From NCBI RefSeq assembly GCF_000336635.1, contig NZ_AOLY01000042.1, positions 60,280-124,279 on the forward strand: DNA of 64,000 bases, read 5' to 3'. This stretch comes from Haloarcula japonica DSM 6131. GTDB taxonomy: Archaea > Halobacteriota > Halobacteria > Halobacteriales > Haloarculaceae. Made by a program: the position numbers and the translations under genes. The notes under the pieces are model-generated. The model had not been told where the DNA came from. It did no database searches and saw only the letters and a list, made by a program, of their open reading frames with translations. Positions within the stretch are counted from its first letter, which is position 1; every line of letters starts with the position of its first letter. Below are positions 16,992 through 23,690 of this stretch, in pieces.

Positions 16992-18299
16992 ATGACTGAT
17001 GAGAGAGGTATCCCTCGCAGAGAATTCCTCAAGTCGGCCGTCGCTATCGGAGGCGCAGCGGCATTCAGTGCCTGTTTAGGCCGTGAAGATGTTGACGTCC
17101 CAACAGGGCCGGATGATCTCTCGTCGTATCCACAACGTCAGCACGCTTGGAATGAGGCCCTCCCACGGGACGACCACGGGAACGTCGTCGCTCCGAGCCA
17201 TCGTGTGCTCCTCTATCTAAATTACCGACGAGACGGGCCCCCGAACGAAGACGACCGTGACCAAGTTGAAACAGCTCTCCGTGGGATCGAACACGCCTAC
17301 GAGCGAAGCGGGGGCGGGTTATTGCTCACGGTGAGTTATTCTCCGGCATACTTCGACCGATTCGACGAATCGCTTCCCGAAGACGTTGACCTCCCTGATC
17401 CAGAAGCACTTGCGCCGTTTGAGGATCCCGAGTTCGATACGCCCGATGCAGTCGTCCATCTCGCGAGTAACACGGCACAGGTGGTGCTCGGTGCCGAAGA
17501 AGCCCTCAAAGGGAACAAATCAACCCTCAACGGTGTCGATCAGCCTGACGCTACACTGACCGATGTTTTCTCAATCGCCGACCGGCGGACGGGCTTTATT
17601 GGGGACGGGTTGCCGGCGGAGAATGCTGACGATGCAGAGGGTGTTCCGGCAGATAAGGTCCCAGAGGACGCGCCGCTGTTTATGGGATTCAAATCGGGAT
17701 TCAAAAAGAACCAGGCCAGTGAAGATCGCGTGACAATCCAGTCGGGGCCGTTCGCCGGTGGAACGACCCAGCACATCTCCAAGCTCCAGCTCAATCTCAA
17801 TCAGTGGTACAATCAGGACGATCGCTGGCAGCGTGAGGCGAAGATGTTCTGTCCGTACCACGCCGAGAACGACGTAATCGAGGGCGCTGGAGACAATCTC
17901 GGAACCAGCAGCAAAATCGACGACTGTCAGCCAACGGATGAGACGGCCCGCGAGATGGGCGTCGTCGGTCACTCCCAGAAATCCGCCCGCGCTCGCGATG
18001 ACGATGACTCGCCTCTCATCCTTCGGCGCGACTTCGATTCTACCGACGGTGAAACCGCCAGCCTCCACTTCCTTGCGCTCCAGCGACGGATCACCGACTT
18101 CGTCGACACGAGAGAAGCGATGAATGGCACTGACGTCACCGAGCAGTCGGCCGTCGGTCAGCGAAACAACAACGGCATCCTGCAGTACATCCGAACGGAG
18201 CGTCGCGGTAATTTCCTCGTCCCCCCACGGTCGTTGCGTTCGCTGCCGCCTGCGCGACCGGTCGAGAACGCACAGGAGGTGACGCATGAATCGTCGTGA
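16992..18299 (+). CDS. Tat-exported DyP/EfeB-like peroxidase-family protein
   Basis: 435 residues. The twin-arginine signal PRREFLKSAVAIGGAAAFSA ends in a CLG lipobox. The remainder follows the dye-decolourising peroxidase fold: MGFKSGFKKN at 231-240 at the place of the GFxDG motif, a candidate heme-ligand His327 in VVGHSQKS, LILRRDF at 342-348 carrying the distal Arg, and LHFLALQRRITDF. The usual catalytic Asp of GFxDG is Ser235 here, so normal peroxidase chemistry may be altered. The gene overlaps the first P19-like iron gene by 14 bases. With those lipoproteins it recalls EfeB in ferrous iron uptake, so a role in heme or iron handling outside the cell is likely. Confidence 0.75.
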   Translation: MTDERGIPRREFLKSAVAIGGAAAFSACLGREDVDVPTGPDDLSSYPQRQHAWNEALPRDDHGNVVAPSHRVLLYLNYRRDGPPNEDDRDQVETALRGIEHAYERSGGGLLLTVSYSPAYFDRFDESLPEDVDLPDPEALAPFEDPEFDTPDAVVHLASNTAQVVLGAEEALKGNKSTLNGVDQPDATLTDVFSIADRRTGFIGDGLPAENADDAEGVPADKVPEDAPLFMGFKSGFKKNQASEDRVTIQSGPFAGGTTQHISKLQLNLNQWYNQDDRWQREAKMFCPYHAENDVIEGAGDNLGTSSKIDDCQPTDETAREMGVVGHSQKSARARDDDDSPLILRRDFDSTDGETASLHFLALQRRITDFVDTREAMNGTDVTEQSAVGQRNNNGILQYIRTERRGNFLVPPRSLRSLPPARPVENAQEVTHESS

Positions 18300-19347
18300 C
18301 GTGCTTCGGGCGGTCGGGGGCACGTCACTCGTGGGGCTCGCGGGGTGTACCGGCCTGTTTGAGACGCGGTCAGCGCGGGCACCACCGCTCCCCGAGAACC
18401 GCCCGGACGCAGTCTACTATCCGACCCACTACGAGGGCATGAAAATGCCCGGAATGAAGGAACAGGGCGGGTACAGTTGTGCGCTCACGTACTCGTATGC
18501 GCACCGGTTCTGGCTGATGAAGCCGAATGGGATCACGAAGGTCGAGATTCAATCCGAAGATTCGATTCACCTGATGCCGGTCGTTTGGGAGACACAGACG
18601 GGGATCATCCCACCCGATATCAATCCACAGCTCACGATTACACAGGACGGCGAGCAGGTCGACCAGTTCGCACCGTGGCCGATGCTCTCCCAGCCGATGG
18701 GGTTTCACTTCGGCGATAACGCACAGCTCCAGGGCGACGGCACATACACTGTCGAGGTCAGCATCGGCGGGCCGTCGACGCGACGGACGGGGTCGCTGGC
18801 CGAGAATCAGGGGAACGCCTCGTTCACGTTCGAGTTCGAATTCAGCGAATCGACGCTCAACGAGATCTCGTATACGGACATTCCCGACGACAGAGAAGGC
18901 ACGAAGGGTGCTGTCGACCTGATGGACATGGAGATGTTACCGAGTTCGCAAGTGCCGACACCGGACGCGCTCCCGGGGGACGTTCGTGGCTCGGGGACGA
19001 GTGGGGACGCGAAGTTCGTGGTTACGATCCTCGAAGACGCGTCACGTTTCGGTGGGGACGAGGAGCAGAGGTATCTCGCTGTTTCTCCGCGCACACCCTA
19101 CAATCGAACGATGCTGCCGATGATGTCGCTTTCGGGAACACTGCACCGTGACGGGATGTCAGTGTTCGACGGAATTCTACAGGCAACCATCGATCCAGAG
19201 CTCCGCTATCACTACGGAGCGACGGTCGCAGATGTACAGACGGGAGATGAGCTGACGATCACGGTCGATTCGCCCCCACAAACAGCTCGCCATGAAGGAT
19301 ACGAGACAGCCTTCGTTGATATGCCAGATGTGCAGGTGACGTTGTAG
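18286..19347 (+). CDS. P19-like iron-transport lipoprotein (DUF7350-type), copy 1
   Basis: 353 residues with a short Tat/lipobox signal (NRRDVLRAVGGTSLVGLAGC). The mature part resembles periplasmic P19/Tp34 iron or copper binding proteins: EGMKMPGMKE, HRFWLMKPNG, SIHLMPVVWE and PMGFHFGDN supply clustered Met, His and Glu ligands at the positions expected for the metal site. A second half of about 120 residues with SPRTPYNR and RHEGYETAFVDM is shared with the paralogue at 19577 and is probably a haloarchaeal extension. It likely binds iron on the cell surface. Start overlaps the DyP-like gene. Confidence 0.72.
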   Translation: MNRRDVLRAVGGTSLVGLAGCTGLFETRSARAPPLPENRPDAVYYPTHYEGMKMPGMKEQGGYSCALTYSYAHRFWLMKPNGITKVEIQSEDSIHLMPVVWETQTGIIPPDINPQLTITQDGEQVDQFAPWPMLSQPMGFHFGDNAQLQGDGTYTVEVSIGGPSTRRTGSLAENQGNASFTFEFEFSESTLNEISYTDIPDDREGTKGAVDLMDMEMLPSSQVPTPDALPGDVRGSGTSGDAKFVVTILEDASRFGGDEEQRYLAVSPRTPYNRTMLPMMSLSGTLHRDGMSVFDGILQATIDPELRYHYGATVADVQTGDELTITVDSPPQTARHEGYETAFVDMPDVQVTL

Positions 19348-19387
19348 TTCCAAAGGTGTCTTTAGAATTCCAACCGAAGCCAAATCT

Positions 19388-19474
19388 ATGGAAGAGAAGC
19401 ACCTCCTACTGGCGACGTTACTTGGCGTTGTCTCACTCCTGGTACTCACCGGATTCGTCGTTCGCTTAGCGTAG
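19388..19474 (+). CDS. 28-residue single-pass membrane peptide
   Basis: ATG at 19388 to TAG at 19474. Reads MEEKHLLLATLLGVVSLLVL then TGFVVRLA: a charged start and one ideal membrane helix. It lies between the two P19-like genes in the same orientation, 40 bases after the first, so it would be on their transcript. Small helix proteins of this kind often stabilise membrane complexes. Coding status rests on the hydrophobic pattern alone. Confidence 0.5.
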   Translation: MEEKHLLLATLLGVVSLLVLTGFVVRLA

Positions 19475-19576
19475 ACAGTCACAGAATGGCCGAGGCTGGC
19501 AGTTACAGAAACCCCCGGTTGACGACAGCGAGGTCGACTCAATGAATCTACCAAACATAGTATCTCAGAGGAGAAC

Positions 19577-20647
19577 ATGAATCGGAGAACGTTTCTCAAA
19601 CAGGGGACTGCTCTCTCGGGGGGCCTGGTACTGTCTGGTTGCCTGGGGCGGCTCGGATTCGAGACGCAGTCTGCATGGCGTGATCCACCGATCGTGGAGG
19701 ATCGACCTGACGCGGTCTACTATCCGGCAATCATCGAAGGGATGGGAATGTACGGAACGACGACGGCAGGCAGTCTCGGATTTGCACTGATGCACTCCTT
19801 CCCGCACCGTTTCTGGAACCTCACTGGCTCACGAAAGACGAAAGTCGTCGTTCAGTCGGATGATTCGGTGCATCTGATGGCGAGTGTCTGGGACACCGAG
19901 ACGGAGACGATCCTCCCGGTCGACGTCTCTGTCGAAATCAGTAACAGCGACGGTCGAGTGTCCTCGACCAACCTCTGGCCGATGATCTCGCCGAATATGG
20001 GGTTCCACTACGGCGACAATATCGCTCTCCCGGGGGAAGGACAGTACGATGTGACGCTCCAGGTTGGCCCGTTGCAGACAGCTCGTACGAGTCCATTCAA
20101 CGGGCGATTTACAGAGGGACAGTCTGCCACGATGCAGTTCACGTTCGATACGGATGAGACGTACAATTTGGAGATTCGCCGGTTAGGGGACAAAGCAGGC
20201 ACCCGTGGGACAGTCGATCTAATGGATATGGAAATGATTCCTGAACCGGTCGTGCCGACAAAATCCGAGCTTCCCGGTCGACTACTCCACGAAGGGCAAT
20301 CCGGTGACGCAACGATGCTGGTTGCTCTCGTTGACGGTGACCATCGGTTTAGTGATACTGAAGGACCCTTCCTAATCGTTTCTCCACGCACACCCTACAA
20401 TCGCGTGATGCTCCCGAGGATGGCTCTTTCAGCAACACTCGACCGTGGAGGGGATACAATCACACAAGGGACACTCCAAGCGTCCCTTGATCCTGACCTC
20501 GGGAGTTTCTATGGGATGGGTATTGATGAACTCAAGACTGGCGATACGGTCAGAATCACTGTAGAGACACCACCCCAACTGGCGCGCCACGACGGCTACG
20601 AAACCGCGTTTCTCGACATGGACCCGATTGAGTTCACTGCCGAGTGA
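19577..20647 (+). CDS. P19-like iron-transport lipoprotein (DUF7350-type), copy 2
   Basis: 356 residues, paralogue of the gene at 18286. Signal NRRTFLKQGTALSGGLVLSG with a CLG lipobox; metal-site-like patches EGMGMYGT, HRFWNLTGS, VHLMASVWDT and NMGFHYGDN. The C-terminal half (SPRTPYNRVMLPRMALSATL, LARHDGYETAFLDMD) is closely similar to copy 1. Copy 1 has several extra Met/His residues in the first patch (MKMPGMKE versus MGMYGT), hinting at different metal preference. A purine-rich GAGGAG element 9 bases before the ATG suggests a Shine-Dalgarno start, unlike the many leaderless genes around it. Confidence 0.72.
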   Translation: MNRRTFLKQGTALSGGLVLSGCLGRLGFETQSAWRDPPIVEDRPDAVYYPAIIEGMGMYGTTTAGSLGFALMHSFPHRFWNLTGSRKTKVVVQSDDSVHLMASVWDTETETILPVDVSVEISNSDGRVSSTNLWPMISPNMGFHYGDNIALPGEGQYDVTLQVGPLQTARTSPFNGRFTEGQSATMQFTFDTDETYNLEIRRLGDKAGTRGTVDLMDMEMIPEPVVPTKSELPGRLLHEGQSGDATMLVALVDGDHRFSDTEGPFLIVSPRTPYNRVMLPRMALSATLDRGGDTITQGTLQASLDPDLGSFYGMGIDELKTGDTVRITVETPPQLARHDGYETAFLDMDPIEFTAE

Positions 20648-20707
20648 TCTTTCTGGTTGAGTTCTGACCTTAGTGTGCGATCCGTTGTTCTCTCGAAACC
20701 ACCAGAA

Positions 20708-22219
20708 TCAGGGTAGATATGGGGGCGTCGCTCCTGGAAGTGAGAGAATCCAGAGGCTAATAACGGTGTACCCGATCATCACACCGATGAACGGGTACTG
20801 GCTCCGGATTGCGACGAGACGACTCGAGAAGAGTTCGTAGGCGGTCGCGTGCGCTGCCCAGATAGCGAGGAGATGCCCGATGAGCACGTAGGCGATACTC
20901 AAACCCTCGAACCACCCAGGTGGAGACAATGTCAGGGGATTCGCTGGGGGCGACAGTGGAGAGAGAATTGCCATGCCTAGAGCCGGACTGAGGGATACAG
21001 CCAGTCCGGTGTAGTGGGCGAGGTGATATCCCGCTGCGATGGCCAATAGCGAGGGTGCAAACCGAAAGGCGATACGTTTCGCTGTGATGTATGTCCCGGT
21101 CCGTCGCCGAGAGAGTACGCCCGCATACCAATACGCGGCGAAGAAAACGACGTAGCCACTGACGAAAAGGAGTGTGTAGATGAGGATCGCACGAATCTGT
21201 ACGGCTCCCACTCCAATATTGGAGAGGCTGACGAGTGCCTCGGTAGTTGCTGCGCCCGTCTGCGTCGTGATGAAGCCGCTGTACGTGAGCTCCCAAATCA
21301 GCGCAATGACGAACGCAACATCGGAGGTGTCCGTGATTAAGTCTGAGTCAGTCAGGTCGCTACCGGGCAGTTTTACAGTGAGCTTCCCGTCCCGCCGTTT
21401 TACAGGGGCGACAGCCCCGAAAAATCGGAACAGGACGGATAACGGATCTGCGTTCTCGAACCACGCGTCAGGACCGAAGAGTACTGCGCCTGCGATTGTG
21501 ACGGCACTGTAGCCGAGGATCGCAAGCGAAAGAATTGACGGAATCGTGCTGACAGGGAAAATCACCTCAATCCACACAAGGAGTAATAGGCCACCGACAG
21601 CTGGCCATCGGGCTAATTCTCTTGGATACGTTCTGTGTCCAGCTGGGAGAAGCGAGACGATCCCTCGCCAGGGGTTCAGTGCTGGCCAAACGTTCCCTCC
21701 AAGATACGTAAGCATCGGCAAGCCCGCTCGAACGACGACAAATGTGACGAGAATGGTGAAGCTTGCTGTCGGGAGCTGCGGTCCGGTCAGTCCGAGATAC
21801 ACTGCCAGTCCAAGGACGACAATCCCAAAACTACGTCCGATCCATCGAATCGGTGTCCACCAGTCGTCGACCGTCGGACCGGGGAGTGACCAGTTGTGGA
21901 GATAGCGGATAAAGGCTCGATCAGTAACGAAGCTCGCAAGTAGGGCAGAGGCGCCGATCGTGGCGCCGCCAGTGGCAAGATACAGCCATCGGGGAACGGC
22001 AAGGGTATCCCGAGGCTGCTTCGAGAGCGTCATCCCGTTACCGGCAGCGACTGTTTCGGTAAACAGCGTCAGTATCGAGACCCAGAGTACAAACTGTACG
22101 AAGAGTCTGAGCTTCGTGTTCGAGACGACCCAATGACGAAGCCTCGACCCTGGACCTGACTCTATGTGTACCTCTTCGCTTGCCCCGGTGTTCGTATCTG
22201 AGTCAGGCAAAGATAGCAT
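20708..22219 (-). CDS. Large polytopic membrane protein (about 12 helices)
   Basis: 503 residues from the ATG at 22219 (MLSLPDSDTN), which overlaps the preceding zinc-finger gene by 17 bases. About a dozen hydrophobic segments, with Trp/Pro-rich loops (WSLPGPTVDDWWTPIRWIGR, NVWPALNPWRGI) and a conserved-looking GYHLAHYTG. No transporter signature is recognised. It converges on the P19-like gene at 20647, with 60 bases between them. It could be the permease partner of the iron lipoproteins, but this is based only on location. Confidence 0.65.
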   Translation of the reverse strand: MLSLPDSDTNTGASEEVHIESGPGSRLRHWVVSNTKLRLFVQFVLWVSILTLFTETVAAGNGMTLSKQPRDTLAVPRWLYLATGGATIGASALLASFVTDRAFIRYLHNWSLPGPTVDDWWTPIRWIGRSFGIVVLGLAVYLGLTGPQLPTASFTILVTFVVVRAGLPMLTYLGGNVWPALNPWRGIVSLLPAGHRTYPRELARWPAVGGLLLLVWIEVIFPVSTIPSILSLAILGYSAVTIAGAVLFGPDAWFENADPLSVLFRFFGAVAPVKRRDGKLTVKLPGSDLTDSDLITDTSDVAFVIALIWELTYSGFITTQTGAATTEALVSLSNIGVGAVQIRAILIYTLLFVSGYVVFFAAYWYAGVLSRRRTGTYITAKRIAFRFAPSLLAIAAGYHLAHYTGLAVSLSPALGMAILSPLSPPANPLTLSPPGWFEGLSIAYVLIGHLLAIWAAHATAYELFSSRLVAIRSQYPFIGVMIGYTVISLWILSLPGATPPYLP

Positions 22220-22469
22220 ACATGAATAGAAGACCGAAGTACAGGAGCACGAGGGCTCCAAGCGCTTTCAGACGGAGTGTACGCAACTCGTCTTCTTCGT
22301 CTGCTCGGGCAGAGAGGAATGCGTCCTCCTCGTCGTCATCCAGCTCTTGGGGATGTTCTAAGCCTTTGTGGAGGACGAGGCGGTCGGTCGTCGGGAACGG
22401 ATGCCCACAGTAATCACACTCCCCTGCAGGTGAGTCACGCCGTGGAACCGTAGTGCCTTCGTATGACAT
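22203..22469 (-). CDS. C2H2 zinc-finger/single-TM protein (DUF7410-type)
   Basis: 88 residues. CDYCGHPFPTTDRLVLHKGL then EH gives a C2H2 zinc-finger pattern at about residues 18-41. An acidic stretch (LDDDEEDAFLSARADEEDEL) leads to one C-terminal membrane helix (ALGALVLLYFGLLFMYAIFA). It would hang a zinc finger on the inner face of the membrane. Overlaps the large membrane-protein gene, so the two are probably made together. Confidence 0.72.
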   Translation of the reverse strand: MSYEGTTVPRRDSPAGECDYCGHPFPTTDRLVLHKGLEHPQELDDDEEDAFLSARADEEDELRTLRLKALGALVLLYFGLLFMYAIFA

Positions 22470-22590
22470 ACTCTCGAAAGCTGTTATTCGGCCGTAGGCC
22501 AGTCAGCGTTGAAACCGTTCTGGTTCGACGTTCGAACTTCTCCGCTCGCGTATCGACCTACGTGGCGTCATCAATGGCCAGAATGGTCGG

Positions 22591-22740
22591 TTACAACAGA
22601 TCTGCTAGCGAAGAACGAAGTTGTCCAAACGCTCCCTTTGACAGCGTGGAAGTAGTCTTTTGTTCAGAGTGGTTGTCTTCGACTGGAGACTGACTCTCCG
22701 TTTCTCGCTCTTCTTCGTAGGCGTCGCAGTAGATGCACAT
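22591..22740 (-). CDS. 49-residue CxxC protein
   Basis: ATG at 22740 to TAA at 22591. Begins MCIYCDAYEEERE, a CxxC knuckle in an acidic context, and ends with a basic/hydrophobic LRSSLADLL. A TATAAA at 22765-22770 sits 25-30 bases before the ATG, the leaderless spacing, which makes it a real gene candidate. Half a zinc-binding site suggests a dimer or partner. It lies upstream of the zinc-finger/membrane genes in the same direction. Function unknown. Confidence 0.6.
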   Translation of the reverse strand: MCIYCDAYEEERETESQSPVEDNHSEQKTTSTLSKGAFGQLRSSLADLL

Positions 22741-22764
22741 AAAAAAGAGTAGGCAGAGCGTCTC

Positions 22765-22770
22765 TATAAA
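22765..22770 (-). promoter_or_regulatory. TATA box of the CxxC small gene
   Basis: TATAAA on the plus strand (TTTATA on the coding strand), 25-30 bases before the ATG at 22740. Confidence 0.5.
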
Positions 22771-22867
22771 ACCATTTGACCGTAAGATGGGATAGCGCGG
22801 AGAATCGGGACTAAGCAGTATTACCAGCTTCAGACTGTGAGGTTATACCGCACCAATATTAACTAAC

Positions 22868-22928
22868 GGCTGAATTACAGCCATTTTCTATTAACTATAG
22901 GGGTATCAATAACAGCCGATTTATTATA
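22868..22928 (+). promoter_or_regulatory. Candidate operator and TATA box ahead of the DUF7541-like gene
   Basis: GGCTG-AATTA-CAGCC is an inverted repeat at 22868-22882, and a further CAGCC occurs at 22913-22917 directly before TTTATTATA at 22920-22928. The TATA element is 23-31 bases before the ATG at 22951. The repeated half-site at the factor-B position suggests regulation at promoter recognition. Confidence 0.5.
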
Positions 22929-22950
22929 TCGTGAAGCTCAACTCGAGATA

Positions 22951-23355
22951 ATGAGCGATTCCGAAGACACGGATTCAACCTTCACGGGAGCGAGTCCATG
23001 GCCACTCTTTGTCGCTATTGGATTTGCTCTCTCGGAGGTCGGTGTCGTTCTCGGCCTTCGTCCTGTCTCTGTTGCGGGACTGTTGTTGTTCGTCGGATCT
23101 GTTGCTGGCATTCTCACAGAGGCGGAGTATATTACTGAACCAGCGAAAGCAGCAGGTGTTCAAGGATTCGTCCTCTTCGGCATCGGTATCTTGCTGATCA
23201 CACAGAACCAGACCGGGACGACAATCCGCGGTCAATCGATTGCGATCGCTGGTATCCTGTGTCTCGTTGGTGCACTTGTCTGGGTAGGCTTCGTTCGAAG
23301 GAAGACCCGCGCAACGGTATCGACAGCAGAGACGTCGGAAACAACATCTGATTGA
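22951..23355 (+). CDS. Four-helix membrane protein (DUF7541-like)
   Basis: 134 residues: acidic N-terminus, four membrane segments in about 20-115 (PLFVAIGFALSEVGVVLGLR, VAGLLLFVGSVAGIL, FVLFGIGILLITQ, SIAIAGILCLVGALVWVGFV) and a Thr/Ser/Glu tail. The composition resembles small proteins that accompany haloarchaeal cytochrome oxidase genes, but no oxidase genes are present here. A strong promoter precedes the ATG. It overlaps or abuts the DUF7333-like gene that follows. Confidence 0.65.
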   Translation: MSDSEDTDSTFTGASPWPLFVAIGFALSEVGVVLGLRPVSVAGLLLFVGSVAGILTEAEYITEPAKAAGVQGFVLFGIGILLITQNQTGTTIRGQSIAIAGILCLVGALVWVGFVRRKTRATVSTAETSETTSD

Positions 23356-23375
23356 GTTTCAGTAACAAACTATCG

Positions 23376-23564
23376 ATGGAATTCGATAACACGAAAACGG
23401 TAATCGCGTTCGGGGTCCTGCTCACCCTCATAATTGGTGGGACGATGATGAGTCCGACGAGCAAAAGTACAGTCATGATGGTGAGCGTCGGCCTCGTCGT
23501 GTTTGGAGTCTTTACGCTCTTCCTCGAGGTCAAACACGGTGAGTATCGAGCAAACCATACTTAG
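23376..23564 (+). CDS. Two-helix small membrane protein (DUF7333-like), copy 1
   Basis: 62 residues from the ATG at 23376 (MEFDNTKTVIAF). Two hydrophobic stretches and a conserved end EVKHGEYRANHT. The start is supported by the paralogue at 36095-36280, which also begins MEFD and ends GMKHGEFRAS; the TTG 24 bases upstream is unlikely. Function unknown; it follows the DUF7541-like gene closely and precedes the metal ATPase. Confidence 0.65.
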   Translation: MEFDNTKTVIAFGVLLTLIIGGTMMSPTSKSTVMMVSVGLVVFGVFTLFLEVKHGEYRANHT

Positions 23565-23658
23565 GTCTGCATTTGAGATGAGACAACGGCCGAGTTAATA
23601 ATATAGGGCAAAGTATTTATTAGGTATTGGCAGAAAATGGGTGTTTTATAGCAGTCGA

Positions 23659-23666
23659 TTTAATAA
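23659..23666 (+). promoter_or_regulatory. TATA box of the Zn/Cd ATPase gene
   Basis: TTTAATAA lies 25-32 bases before the ATG at 23691, indicating a leaderless transcript and supporting ATG over the GTG at 23688. The CAGTCG immediately before it resembles the CAGCCG before the 22951 promoter. Confidence 0.5.
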
Positions 23667-23690
23667 ATGTGTAGTGGCTAGGGGAGAGTG

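Noticed and set aside
19361..19374. TTAGAATTCCAA as a fourth copper box
   Set aside because: It carries GAATTC rather than the GAATC core with correct spacing and lies between iron-type genes.
22463..22693. A 76-codon plus-strand frame
   Set aside because: Unnatural composition, no TATA box, and it overlaps the better supported CxxC gene on the other strand.
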